A DNA stretch of 64,000 bases, from contig CAJJDO010000064.1 in NCBI GenBank assembly GCA_905183005.1, positions 188,695-252,694 of the forward strand, in the 5' to 3' direction. Every line of letters begins with the position of its first letter. The stretch's first letter is position 1. The notes under the pieces were generated by a model, which worked only from the letters and a program-made list of their open reading frames with translations, was not told where the DNA came from and did not search any database. The translations under genes and the position numbers were made by a program. This document shows, piece by piece, positions 13,713 through 26,564 of this stretch. This DNA is from Paramecium pentaurelia (taxonomy: Eukaryota > Ciliophora > Oligohymenophorea > Peniculida > Parameciidae).

Positions 13713-14357
13713 ATGGAGTAGCTCAAATAGCAAATCCAAGAATAAGTGGAAGAATAAGATATAGTTGAGGATTTAAATATTGAAGGTGTGAAAATCACAA
13801 AATTCACTGAGGAAATGGCTACTCTCTTTACTCAACATGAATAGCTTCTAGGTTTGACATTTGAAAATTGTGGATTAACTACTCTTGAAGGATTCCCTAA
13901 ATTAAAGAAATTATAAAATTTAGAGTTAGAAAACAATTCTTTAACAGGAACAGCAATTAAATTTATATCAGATAATTTCAAAGAGTTGCTAAACTTGAAT
14001 TTATCACAAAATAATATTAAGTCTGTTGATGTAATCATGAAGAATAACATGATAGGATTTGAAGCCATTAGCCACACTAACCAAATTAGAATCATTAGAG
14101 TTGAAAGATAACCCTTTGACTAAAGAAGCAGGATATCATAAAAAGGTGTTTTAACTTATTCCATCCCTTAAAGTATTAGACAATAAAAATGAGAAAGGTG
14201 AGGAAGTTCTCGATGTATCAAAATTATATTTAAGAATTAGGATGAAGATGATGATGATGAATTTGATGAAGATGAAGATGATTCATATGATGAAAGTATA
14301 GAAGATGATGAAGAATCTGAAGAGCCTGTTAAACCAACAAAAAAAACAAAAAAATGA
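13713..14357 (+). CDS. ANP32-like acidic leucine-rich nuclear protein
   Basis: The N-terminal ~150 residues carry LRRs ending in an LRR cap (TFENCGLTTLEGFPKLKKL, NLNLSQNNIKSV, LESLELKDNPLTK, IPSLKVLDN). An almost purely acidic tail of Asp/Glu then ends in a basic PTKKTKK that resembles a nuclear signal. This layout is that of ANP32/PP32 proteins, which act as histone chaperones and phosphatase regulators in the nucleus. Introns 14031-14055 (25 nt) and 14215-14234 (20 nt, AAG end) restore the frame and leave exactly 200 codons. ATG at 13713, TGA at 14355-14357. The family is well supported; the molecular role here is by analogy. It starts 144 bp from the divergent PPR gene and converges on the CoA-transferase gene. 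Confidence 0.85.
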
Positions 14358-14403
14358 TATTCTTTTGTTAAACCCATAAAAAAATATAAAATGCCGCCAA
14401 TAT

Positions 14404-15549
14404 TCATTTCAATATTCCATCCTATATTAATTTATCAACATTGTTGATACCAAACTATTTACAAATCTCATCCCTATGTTCATTCAAATAAGGCGCCTAT
14501 TTTGGATAATCCAAATTTATATTACTAAAACTTAATGGATTTCTAATTATTTTCTCTCCATTCTCAAGTTCTATCACCATATTCAATGATTTTGAATGTT
14601 AACTATCTAAACATTATCCTACTGATTTTACTTCTCCTACTGGAATCTTATTCTTTTTCATTTCATTTATTAAATTTTCAACATCCCAATTCTCTAATGC
14701 TTCTTCTATAATTCTCTTTAATTTCTCACTATTCTAAACTCTACCTTTATTCTCTTTATATTTTTCATCATTTATTAAATGATTAAGATTCAAAATCTTA
14801 CATAAAGATTAGAATTAATTATCTTAAGCTACTCCTATTACAATATATTTGTTTTTTATTTTAAAAGTACCATAAGGAGAAATTGATGGATGTTGATTAC
14901 CCATTCTATGCATATCCTTCTATCCATTTAAATACATTCCACTCACATTTACAAGACTAGCTATTGCACTCTCATATAAAGATGTCTAAATATGACATCC
15001 TCTATTTGTGTGAATTCTTTGATATAATGCTCCTTATATTCCATTACAAAGATTTAAAGCTGTCAATACATCAATTATAGCAACACCAACTTTCATTGGT
15101 TCTCTATCTTTCTCTCCTGTAATATGCATAAAACCAGTTTCTGCTTACATAATATAATCAAATCCTGGTTAATTATTATTTGATCCAAAACCATTAACAG
15201 AAGCATATATTAATCTTGGATTTATTTTTGATAATTCATCATAACCTAGACCCAATCGATCCATTACACCAGAAGTAAAGTTTTCAACTAAAACATCAGA
15301 TTATTCAACTAATTATTTGATGAATTAATTTCCCTTTTTGAGATCTACACAAATTGATAATTTGCTTCTATTAATTGATAAGAAATAAGTGCTTTAATTA
15401 TTAAAGAATGGTGGTCCCCATTTTCTAGTTTCATCTCCTTCAAATGATTCAACCTTTATAACTTAAGCACCTAAATCAGAAAGAAGCATTGTAGCATATG
15501 GTCCAACTAATATCCTAGATAAATCTAAAACTTTAAGCTATTTATACAT
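14404..15549 (-). CDS. Class III (CaiB/BaiF-type) CoA-transferase (381 aa)
   Basis: An intronless frame of exactly 382 codons. The start reads VLDLSRILVGPYATMLLSDL followed by GAQVIKVE, the nucleotide-binding opening of family III CoA-transferases. The catalytic aspartate of the family fits VGVAIIDVLTALN. Other family phrases include DVLVENFTSGVMDRLGLGYD, GFDYIMQAETG, and GNQHPSISPYGTF. Length matches the family (about 380-440). Likely reactions are CoA transfer between dicarboxylates (as in succinyl-CoA:glutarate CoA-transferase, SUGCT) or racemisation of branched acyl-CoA (AMACR); the sequence alone does not decide between them. No clear targeting peptide is visible in MYKQLKVLDLS, although an upstream exon cannot be excluded. 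Confidence 0.85.
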
Positions 15550-15825
15550 ATTCTAAAAATAAAAATATCTAAAATTTCAAACATCCATTAATATCTATAC
15601 ATCATTTGTAAATAAAAATTGTCTTGTTTATAACAAAACAACTTTCAGCAATTATATATTATAGTAAAATTATATGTTAAATAATAAAAAGTTTAGAGTA
15701 GTTTAATTTTATTAGTTATATATATATATATTGAGTTTATATAAAATTAAAGTTTTCTAATTCTAAAAATATTCTAAGAGAATATATATATATATATTTA
15801 TAATAAAAATGATTTATTTTGGATA

Positions 15826-17665
15826 TCAATATAGAGTAATCATATTTATTCTCTATTCTAATTTTTATTTTTATTCATCATCTTTTTATTCTATTGGAAT
15901 GGAGAACATAAAATTTTGATTAATTTTATTTTTTTTACTACCTACTTTTTATATCCATATTAGATTCTTTATTTCTTAATTTTTTATGTCTCGAAACAAT
16001 TTCAGAACTGTAATCAAAGAAAAAAATTGCAGTGTTGATGATCCATATAAATATATTAGTTATCCAACTGGATTTCTTATTAAATCTGTTAATAATACTG
16101 TTATACTTAAACCTCCGAATAAGATTTCTAAAATAATTCCAAAATAAACTAATAATTATATTTTAAATAATATTTATCTATCTACTACTAAATTAGCTGA
16201 TTTATTATTAAATTTTTCTTAATATTCATCAGATTAATAGCGAAGTTATTAGGTTTTTTAATCTTCTAAACTATTATTCATATAATTTAATTGTTTATTA
16301 TCATTTTTATATTTTTATTTTGGAGTTAATGTTTCTTATTATTTTCGTTTTTCAGCCATTTATTTCGTTTCTTTCACAGCTTTTATTTATAATTTGATTG
16401 TTTCTTAATAGGTTTATCTATCATCATCATTTTCCCATTTGATTTCATTTTATTAATCTTCTTATAAACAACAACTATTCATCTCTTCAATTTGTTACTC
16501 TTATTAAAATTAATTTTCATTTTAATTTAAATTGGAATCAGCTTTATTATTATCCTATTTCTTAATTGATTTTAATTATTTTTAACTTTCTTATCTAAAA
16601 AAGGCTGAACCACGCATTCCTTTAATAAATGTTCTAGCAAATGAAACAGATTTAATTTTTGTAACTGCTATTTTTGGTTTGACCTCTTCAATCTATTTGA
16701 TTTCATCTTTAAATTCATTTTTCTGATCTTCAATACTCACTTATCTAGACATTCTGAGATACCTTTACATTGATTCTGGAGATTTACTCATACTATCATT
16801 TTAAGGGATTTAATCAATTTAATCATTATTATTCTTCTGCTATTCTAGGAATTATCTTTTACAATTCTAAATTTATTCTTTAATACACTTTTAAAGAGAT
16901 TTTCCATAAATCAAAAATTCAAAGATAAAGAAAAAGAAATTGACCAATAGAAATATATAACAGAACATCAAAAAGGCAGGATACTAAACTCCTTTTCTTA
17001 GCCCTAGTTTAGTACATTAAAATTGATACCATTCATGGTACTGACTGTAATCTACACCAAGAAAACTATGAAAAGTCTTAACTTCAATATTTCCTTGTAA
17101 TATTTGAAGATGAATTTCCTCTCCTCTTTATTTTAATATACATTGAATGAGATTTCATCATACATTGTATACCACACTATCAATAGACATCCATATATAT
17201 AAAATAATAATGTGTAAACCACTTCTGAAAGTAATCTCTCAATTACTATCGTCTTCCCTTTCTAATATAGGTTTACCATCTTTTATTTACATAAATTTCA
17301 AATGGATCCAGAATTAGCCAAATCAGTTTACAAGTTGATAATATTATTGTTAGAACAAGTATGTAATTCTAAGGTGACCCTATTAAAGCATAGCCATACT
17401 ATAAACAACTACAATTTGTTCAGACCAATTACGTGTAATAAGATGGAATTTTGGATGTCTTTAAAGAGGCTTAGAATTGACGAATTGTTATAAAGAGTAT
17501 AAAAACAAAAGCAGCACAGTAAACACCCTAGAAGGTGTAATAAGGAGCTATGTAAAGATCTTATAAATTATCAAAGCACTCATCACCAAATGCACCTATA
17601 TCACAACGACATTTTCCATCAATCACTATTCCTTTGTCACAACACTCAATCTCACATTAAGACAT
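15826..17665 (-). CDS. Multi-pass membrane protein with Cys-rich N-terminus (586 aa)
   Basis: One gene once three introns are removed (17409-17432, 17262-17290, 17004-17029; 79 nt), giving 587 codons. The N-terminus MSQCEIECCDKG...GKCRCDIGAFGDEC has EGF-like cysteine spacing but no signal peptide before it. Hydrophobic spans follow at about residues 48-66, 92-112, 140-160, 185-200 and 208-235 (FLMFCYIFLLVNFFFFIFEF). A ~200-residue hydrophilic Gln/Lys-rich loop comes next, then two more spans (LVYFGIILEILFGGLSITVL and the region after it) and a basic tail. Seven spans in total suggest a receptor-like or TOM1/THH1-like layout, but I cannot name a family. A long antisense open frame over 15986-16722 is an AT-composition effect. 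Confidence 0.72.
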
Positions 17666-17815
17666 TATAAATTTATAATGTAAAATATTTAAGACTCTTT
17701 TTTTAATGTTCTTATATATATAATATTATATATCTTATACATTTCTTACACATCTCCATTTCTAAAGTAATAATTAATCTAAAAAAATAACAAACACATT
17801 TTTCAAATTTAATAA

Positions 17816-19324
17816 ATGATTGAAGAAGAAGATGTAATTAATACTTCATAGTTCAATAAAATCATATAAATTTCTTATATGGGTGGTAAATTGTCAAAAT
17901 TATAGCTATAATAAATGAATCTAGAGAAAATTATAAATCAATGTATTATCTTCATATAGGATGGAGCTTCATTTAGAGAATGTACTAATTATTTACATGG
18001 ATTGGCTATGGTTTATTTAAAATAATATTAGCTTCTAAGATAAGAAATTCTTAGTCTACAGAATTCAATGATGAATAAAGAAAACTTCTTTGAAGTAGAA
18101 AAAAAAGATGCGCGTTCAAAAAATAAGTAAACAAAATCAAGATAAAACTAATAAAAAGAAGCTATCACTGAATTACAAGAACATTCTAATAGTTCAAGAG
18201 ACAATCCAAGAAACATAGCAAGTGCTGAACGTTTGTAATTAGATTCATAAAAAACTCCATTTGATATTAATCTATATTTAAGAAAGGAAGACTCAGATAG
18301 TTCAAATGGTTTTGGAACTGCCAACTTTATTCTTAAAGATGTTTAATCTATTGAAAAATAATCTTTAAAAGAAATCTTAAATAATAGAAGAAATTAAAAA
18401 GAATTATCCTAAGCCTCTTCAAAAGAAATTCCATTACATCCTTAAATTATTATAAATGATGCAGATAATGAAATATAAGAGGAATAGTTTTAATTTCAAA
18501 ATGAAGATGAAAATGATGAAATAATGGATACTAGGGTTGAAGTGAGACATGGAAATATTATGAAAGCTTTAGAAGAATTTGGAATCAGTTTTGATTAAAA
18601 TTAATAAGCAATGAATCAAACTAAATTAACAGATAAGAGTAAAAGAAATACTAAAAAATAATAAACAACATTATCTAAATAATTAGATCATTAAGATAAA
18701 GATAGAGTACTTTAAGAGAATTATTAAAGAAATTTAGAAGAATTTATAAAATATCAAGATAAAATGGATGATCTTTAAATGAAAATGGATCTTATGAATC
18801 TTTAACCTGAATTTTGGTCTAAATAAGATGATTTAATTCATATGATTAATCAATATGAAATACCCCTTAATTAAACTATAATTAATAAGTAAATCATAAG
18901 ATTATTTATATAGTAAAAATTAACCACTCTCTTCTTATTCAAAAATGTAAGGTATGACAACAATTGAGAACTCTAATAATTAATTTTAAGATATCCATAG
19001 TTTTGATTATTAATAGGAAATATCTGAATTTTAATCTATGGATTCTAATAGAAATTCAAAAAGTATAGATATAAATAGCAATGAATATCACTTATATAAG
19101 AGATTGATTTAAGATTTAAGAAATGAATTTTCTAAAGAAAATGTTATTAGTTCAATAAATGTTATTATTTATTTTAATTATCTTTTTAGTATTTTAAGTT
19201 TAGATAAGAAGAAAATAAAGCAAAGAGCTTTTATGATTTATTATTGATGAGTCGCCTTGGCTTATGTTAAATTAAAAAGGAACAGTAAATTGGAAAATAT
19301 ACAAATATGTTAATAGAATTATGA
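17816..19324 (+). CDS. Kleisin-like protein (Rad21/Rec8 family), 484 aa
   Basis: The first ~85 residues (YMGGKLSKLQLQQMNLEKI ... FRECTNYLHGLAMVYLKQQQ) follow the kleisin N-terminal helix pattern, in which the WLAAHWDKKLTK-like start leads to an RTSGHLLLGVVRIY-like segment that binds an SMC neck. The C-terminus (KAKSFYDLLLMSRLGLCQIK, QQIGKYTNMLIEL) resembles the winged-helix end of Rad21/Rec8, which binds the SMC head. The middle is charged and low-complexity, as in all kleisins. This would be a ring-closing subunit of cohesin, mitotic or meiotic. Introns of 25 nt (near 18890) and 29 nt (near 19159, GTT donor) leave exactly 485 codons. Without the second intron the C-terminal domain is lost, so that intron is well supported. 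Divergence is high; condensin kleisin is an alternative. Confidence 0.65.
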
Positions 19325-19517
19325 TATTATTATATAAATTTTTATTAATTATAATCATTTTTATATGTTAAATAATGTATTCTTTTTCAGCTTAAATTAT
19401 AGGACTAATTGAATTTATAAATAAGATTACTGAATATAATTAGTAGTAAATAAATGGTTAAATAATTAGGAATTAATTAAATTTATAAAAATAAACAAAT
19501 AGGGTATTTTTATAATT

Positions 19518-20623
19518 ATGAGGGAAAGTCGATAGAATTGGAACTAATATGTAATTCTTATAAATAATTTCTAGGAAGATTAATAATTATAAGAATTACA
19601 TCAAATTTATGGTGAATAGTGGAAAAAGATAGCAGAATTGCTACATTTACAATATAAATCATAAGGTAAGATAAGAAGTGCAGCTGCTTGTAGAGAAAGA
19701 TATCAAAATATTCTAAAACCTACTTTAAATAAAAATTAATGGACAAGAGAAGAGGAAATAAAATTGTTTTCTCTATAAAAATTATATGGTAATTGTTGGA
19801 CTAAAATTACAGAAAAGATGAAAAATCGTTCAGAATTAATATGTAAAAACTATTTCTATGCAACAATCAGGAGAGTATTGAGAAGATTGTGTAAGTAGGT
19901 TGGCATTATAAAACGTAATTATAAATATTTAATGATTAAGCTTCTTTAATGTTAAAATCCATAAAGCCAAGTGTCTTAATGAGTATATATATGGAAAATA
20001 ATCAAGAAATCTAATTGGTTTTTAAAGAGGAAGTTCGTTGTTAATTAAACTAATTGATAACTAAATATTAGTTCATTCAAAAAGAAGAAAATATTAAAAT
20101 AGATAATGACGAAATTCAAAATATACGATAATTGATTCAAGAATTAGTTAATGCTAAGTAATGATTTAAAATATTATTTAGTAGTTAATATTTAGAGTCA
20201 AAAAGTGAAGTTCTATTGTTAAGAAAAAATAAAACGAATATACTGATGATTAATTAGGATTAGATGTAGATGGAAAAAGAAACTATTCTTAAAAGAATTA
20301 GACTATAATAAAACATATTTATCATAAGATAACCAAATTTTAACCATTAAAAATAATAAAAGGAAGAAATTAAGAAAAACAGCTCCATTAATGAAAATAA
20401 TAATTATTAATAATTAATTCCTATTTAAAATACATAAATTAATGAAAACTAATTTTAAAACTAAGAGAACTTTAATTTATATTAAACATAAGCATATTTT
20501 TAAAATTATATGGATTATTCTAAATATGTTTCATAATATTATTAATAATTAGGAAATTATTATAGTTCATATTAGTATTAATATAATCAATACAATAATT
20601 ATCTATTGTAATAGAGATATTGA
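19518..20623 (+). CDS. Two-repeat Myb/SANT-like DNA-binding protein (343 aa)
   Basis: Two Myb-type repeats near the N-terminus. Repeat 1 has WNQYEDQQLQELHQIYGEQW and RSAAACRERYQNIL. Repeat 2 has WTREEEIKLFSLQKLYGNCW, then MKNRSELICKNYFYATIRR. The tryptophan spacing and the RSxxxCRxRY recognition helix are those of Myb domains, so sequence-specific DNA binding (transcription or snRNA-gene-type factor) is likely. The C-terminal half is Asn/Gln/Tyr-rich with no further domain. Introns 19551-19574, one of 26 nt near 19914 (AAG end) and one of 24 nt near 20159 leave 344 codons. The start chosen is the first ATG in the frame (19518); an upstream exon is possible because the ~190 bp before it is also open in pieces. 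Confidence 0.78.
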
Positions 20624-20717
20624 GAAACAATTTGAATAGATATATATATAATTATTTATAAAATAGCTTAAATTTAAATTATATATTAAAATATGCGACA
20701 TAAAAATCAATATAAAA

Positions 20718-23700
20718 TCATGATTAAACTTGAATGTGAACTTATTCTTAATTTTGATCTTTTTATTATAAATCTTATTTTGCAAATATATTAAATATCT
20801 ATTCTATAGAAGCTTGTTTAATAGAATACTAAGAAATTGTTAATTATTATTTATTCTTTTCAAAAGCTGAGAATAATTTTCCAGCTGTTATGTTTGAAAG
20901 TAATCTAATCCTATAAAATGTTTAGAAATGTTCAATAACTTCATATTATCCAAGTTGTTACTAAATAAAATTTAATAATTCTTTTCCATTTGATTCAACA
21001 AGTACATACTCTGCTAATGTTTCAACACTTATTCCATGTCTATTTAAATCATTATATAAATGTGATCCTGATTCTTTAGGTTTAATAAAATTCATTAATT
21101 AATCTTAATTAATCTTTTATAAAGCATTAAGAGTTGCTGATTAATTTAACTTTATACCTTTACTTAATCCCATCTTATTAATAATTTAATCAAGTAAATT
21201 TACTTATGGTTTCTATAATTTAATTTCAACTTCATATCCTTAACCATATTTATTTTTAACATGTTAGACAGATCCAAAACATCTTAAATTACCATCTACT
21301 TGAATGGCAATTTTAGTTGATAATGCTTCTGCTTCTTCCATTGAATGAGTAGTCAATATAATTGAACTTTATTTTCTTTAAGTGGATATTCTTGATATAA
21401 CATTCCACATGAATCTTCTTGCTTCTGGATCCATACCAGTAGATGGTTCATCAAGAAATACAATAGGTGGATTACCAATCATAGCAATAGCAACTGATAA
21501 CTTTCTTTTATTACCACCTGATAATTAACCTGCTTCTACAGATTCAAATCTCTTAAGATCCATTTCAACCATCTTTTTTTCAACTAATTCATTAAGATGT
21601 GTATTTGTAATTCCCTTAATTTTAGCAAACAATTCTAAATGTTCTTAAACTGTAAGATTATCTAATAAAGCATCAAATTATGGACAATATCCAATATTTT
21701 TTCTGGCATCTTAAATTTAATCAATAACACTATGTCCAGAAACATAAGCTATTCCAGAAGTTGGTTTTAATTCTCCTGATAATATTTTAAAAGTAGTTGT
21801 TTTACCAGCTCCATTTACTCCTAATAAACTAAATACTTCTCCATTGCCTACTGAAAATGATATATTGTCAACTGCAACTTTATGTTATTTTTTTTCTAAC
21901 ATAAATACTTTTCTTAAATTCCTAACTAAAATAGCTTGATCTTAAGGCTTATAATTTTAACATAGTTATTATTCTCTTTCAACATCATCATCAAGTATTT
22001 TTGCTTTATATGGAATGGATGCTTCATTAGATCCCAATTTTTATAATGAACCATTATCTTCAAAGAATTCCAAAATAAATACTATAATCATATATCCAAC
22101 TCCACTTATTGCAAGTACTAATAAATCTTCACCTGCTACTCTCATTGCAAATGTATTAGGTGGAGTAATTGAATTCTAAAAAATCAATTCAAAAAATTGT
22201 TTTAAACTTGTTCTAAGTAATCCCAAAGCAAAAGAGAATGAAGGAATTGGTCTAAAGATCCATACTAAATATGATGCAGCATCTCTAGTAGATTCAATTA
22301 GGAAGAATACATAAATGACTATACTAATGATTGATCCAAATACAAGATGAATAAAGAAGGATGATAATAATGAATTTCCTGGCACTTTGAAAAAGAAACT
22401 CAATACATAACTAAAAGGTATAATAGCCCATCCATAAAGTATAAAGAATAGAAATACTGCTCCATAATTACCATCCAATATTAATGCATCTATATCAAAT
22501 GCTAACACCATTAATGCACTTACAATTGCAGGTATCAAATGTTTTACTATGTCAATTATCCAATTACTTGCCCAATAAGCTAGAACTGATACACCAGAAA
22601 CTAATTATTAATGTTTAATATTTATCTCTCTTTCTTTTACAATAAATGATATAATTGAAGCTGGAATAAATGCAAAACCTATTGAAAATATAAAAGCTGA
22701 TAGATATCCTGCTACTGATTAATCTATACTCTTTTCATTTTAAGTTTATGGGAATGGATAAAATGATAATTGAAGATTGGCTGAAGCTGTATTAGTAACT
22801 TTCCTTAGAATTGCTTAATTCATTTGATTTAATAGTAATGGAGAACTTTGAACAAATACTGAATTCTGTAAAAACCAATAGGAATAGGTGGATCCAATAA
22901 ATTAATTAAAGAAATACCATCCTGGACTTTCTCTTAATTCAAATTAATCAAAATATTCTTTATCTGCTTATTCTAAATCTGTAGATAATTTTGAAATATT
23001 CCAATCATCATTTGAAAAATATTGCATCAAATCTTAACCTGCTTAATTTCCTCCCCAAAACAATTATAATTTCATATCATCATAAAGACCTTATGGTGTA
23101 ATAATAGCTAAATCATCATCTTTCATCCATTTTACAGTCATTATAGCTAATCCAGAAATCACTACTAAAATTGGTACAAATATTTCACAAATTAATCCTC
23201 TAATATCCCTTTTGAAAATTCTAAATCTCTTTTACATTAATGCAAATAAATGTAAAAAGAAAGTAGAACAAAATCCTTCAATTTTTTAAATATGTAAATC
23301 TACATTCTAATTAATTTCATCATTCTTTTCTTTATTTTATACATCATCAACTTATTCATGTCCTGCTCCTATTTTGGCTACTTTTAAGAAAACTTCTTCT
23401 AAAGTAGTAATACTTATTCCATAAGTAGCAATATGTAAAGTTTTCAAATTCTTATCTAAATATTCAAAAAGATTTGGGAATTTATCAACTGAATCAATTG
23501 GTAATTGCATAACAACTTCAGCAGATACATTAGATAGAATAGTAGCAGAACTAATATATTTCATAACGTTGTCTATGATTGGTTAAGATTCAATTTATGT
23601 ACTATCTTTAACTAAAGTTAAATTATATCCAACTCCAAATCTATTCTTTAAAAATACACTGCTTCCAGAACATAATAATTTACCTTCACCCATTATTCCA

Positions 23701-25986
23701 ATTCTATCCCCTAAGAAATCAGCTTCATCCATAAAGTGTGTTGTTAAAACTATAATTCTATTATCTTTGTAATTCTTTAACATTTCCCATATATATCTTC
23801 TTGCACTTGTATCCATTCCTGAAGTAGGCTCATCTAAATATACTAATTTTGAATTTCCAATAAATGCAATAGCAACTGATAATCTTCTTTTTTAACCACC
23901 TGATAGATTTTTACTTAAATAATCTGTTTTATCGGTCAAATCAACATCAGCTATTATTTTAGTTATTTAATCTTATATTTCACTTGATTTAATTCCTTTA
24001 AATTATGCAAACAATTCCAAATGTTCTTTTACTGTTAGATTATCAAATAGAATATCATGTTGTGGACACACTCCCATAATTTTTCTTAATTCTGATAATT
24101 AAGTTTTTACATCAAAACCATATCCAACAACATCTCCTTTTGTAATTTCCAATAATCCTGTAAGCATTGAAATTGTTGATGTCTTACCAGCTCCATTATG
24201 TCCTAATAATGCAAATATCTATCCTTAATACATGGATAAATTTAGATTACTTACTGCCTATTTACCATTTGGATATGTTCTATATAATCCTTTAATAATG
24301 AGAGCCTCATTTTTTTATTCTTATTCTTTCAAAGCTTATTCTACTTCTTCAAATTTATCATCATGAGTATTCATTCTATCAATTGACATGGATTTATGAC
24401 TTACTCTATCTGTTCTGTTTTTCTCCCAAATCCAACTAATAAAGAATAATGGATGTTTCTTAACACCCCATTCATTTGGAAATACTTAATCTAAATATAT
24501 CGCTAAAATCAAATAAGCAATAATATTAATGATATGCCAAGTCCAAGCTATTGATATACTATAATTATTTATAGTTGTTGTCAAATTGGATCCATCAAAT
24601 CCATTTCCTTATGATTCCATAAGAGTAATCACACCAAATGAAAATGCTAATGAAGCTTAACTTGAAAATGACACTCCCCAATATTAACTTCTAGTTGGAA
24701 TAGCATTACCAGGTACCAAGTTTAACATTAAAAACATTAGTAAATACCAAACAATTGAAACTATTAGTCCTGTCAATGCTTATGAGAAAAACACTGATAA
24801 AAAAAGTGATTACACTATAAGAACTAGACAGAATAAGTAGTAATTTAGAAATACAAATCCCCAACTAGACTCTGGTAATATCATGCTTTCTAAAATAATA
24901 TATTTTTATGAACATACTTAATATAGCTGTTGCCAATGCTGATATGATTCCATAAATTAACAGGTACTGAATTATCCAAGACAAATAAAATTATGTATTG
25001 CTTAATCCCATTATCTTCATTCCTTCTCTCAACTTCTTCTCTTTCTCATATATAATCCCATGTGTCATTCTTAAAAATACAATCATCAAAGGTAATGCAA
25101 GATAGATTCCATATGCTCCATTTACAAAATCAGGAAATTTATCTTAAATGTGATCTCTTGATCTGACATGACTAAGAGTGGGTTCTATAGTTACAGATGT
25201 ATCATATTTTTGAATAATTAAATTATCAATCCAATTTTAAATAGTTAAAAATCCATTGTCATAAAATAAATATGTGATTTCTTGATCTTCACTAAGAATA
25301 TATTAACAAATATATACTATTTAAATGAATTAATCTTATCCTTTCTATTCAAAGGATATTCTATGTAATCTGTTGTATCTGAAGTATTAAATCTTAAAGA
25401 ATAACTAAAATTCTTTAGATTAAAATCATCTGTTTCAAACATTATTGCCAAACAGAGTCCTTATGTTTCTTCTAGTTTATTATATCCTTCTGATCTCACA
25501 TAATTGTCGATTTCATCATTATTTTTGAACCACTTCACTTAGTATCCATAATAATCAACAAAGTAAGTTGATAGTTTTTAAGCCACTTCATTCTCTTCTG
25601 GTCCAATACCGATTAATCCATTTCTGTAGGAAGCTCCTTAATAATCTCTATTATCTATGCAATTCCTAAGATATAATTAAGTATTTACTTTAATTAAGGC
25701 AGTGATTTCAACAATAATTCAGTGTCTTGATTAGGATTCTATGGAAAATTATTCAAGTTTGGTGCTAAAATACGAGGGAGATCTGCATCTTTGTTGACTT
25801 TTAAGTAAGATGATTCAGGAATATCATCAATTTCAACTTAGACTCTAGTCTTCAACATAAATAATTACCTGATTGTTAACAATAATCCAATGAAAAATAA
25901 AGGAAGCAAGATTTCACAAACTGAGCAACAACAATTTCTCTTCCACAATATATAGTTCTTTTTAAGTAGGGCTGTTAAGTGAGACA
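20718..25986 (-). CDS. ABC transporter, ABCA type, full length (1738 aa)
   Basis: The N-terminal MSHLTALLKKNYILWKRN is the usual ABCA start before the first membrane span. A large, partly extracellular loop follows, then TMD1 (about 24400-25130). NBD1 (about 23600-24330) has LLGHNGAGKTST, LSGGQKRRLSVAIA and VYLDEPTSGMD. TMD2 lies at about 22100-23250. NBD2 (about 21350-21960) has NGAGKTTT, LSGGNKRKLSVAIAM and VFLDEPSTGMDPEARR. The DEPTSGMD/DEPSTGMDP boxes are diagnostic of ABCA. Members flip or export lipids. Introns 25845-25868 (24 nt) and one of 28 nt near 24890 leave 1739 codons. A His and Gln tail closes the protein. It is convergent with the Myb gene, with 94 bp between them. Confidence 0.9.
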
Positions 25987-26564
25987 TGATTAAGTAATTT
26001 TATTTAATACAGATTTCTATAAAATCAAACTCTTAAATAGGAGCATTCTATAAAAAATTTTACTTTTTATAGAACAATTTAATTATTCACTAAAAATAGT
26101 TTATTCAATAAAACAAAAAATGCGTAATAATATGTAATTATTCATTAATTAATAATAAATTTATTTAATTACAAAATAATTAAAACTTTAATCCATATTT
26201 TACAAAAGATTCTCAGTTGAAATCAAAATCTCTCGCAATAATGTCATCTATAAACTGTTCCCATTAAATAATTCAAGATTTTTAAGTGAATTCTGAATGA
26301 TAATTTAGATTATAGATTTAACTGATTAGTATTCAAATTTGATATAAACTTATTCATTATATATAATACCATTAGAGAATACAAATTTTACTATATTTGA
26401 ATATATGAAGTAAAAATAAATTTAAGAATATTTATATTACTATTTATAAAATAATTGGGGGAATTTAATAAAAATTGAATTTTTTATTTAATAAAAAAGA
26501 ACGGGGGTGGTATATAATCTTGGTAACTCTTAACTAAATTTGAATTTTTTATTTATTTTTTGAG
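25987..26564. other. Intergenic gap with a short direct repeat
   Basis: About 580 bp between the divergent ABCA and 14-3-3 genes. The motif TTGAATTTTTTATTTA occurs twice, at about 26475 and 26540, just before the 14-3-3 start. Between the two lies the G-rich ACGGGGGTGG (about 26502-26511), rare in DNA this AT-rich. This may be promoter sequence of the strongly expressed 14-3-3 gene, which is inference. Nothing else is visible. Confidence 0.5.

Noticed and set aside
15986..16722. Long plus-strand open frame opposite the seven-span membrane protein
   Set aside because: It is Phe/Leu/Tyr/Ser-rich with no domain, while the minus strand gives a protein with membrane spans, matched introns and normal ciliate composition. 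With only TGA as stop, antisense frames stay open by chance.
16905..16919. Apparent separate gene start at 16907, with the upstream gene ending at 16919
   Set aside because: Exon lengths then fail to sum to whole codons. Without the supposed 20-nt intron the frame runs straight through, giving one 587-codon gene.
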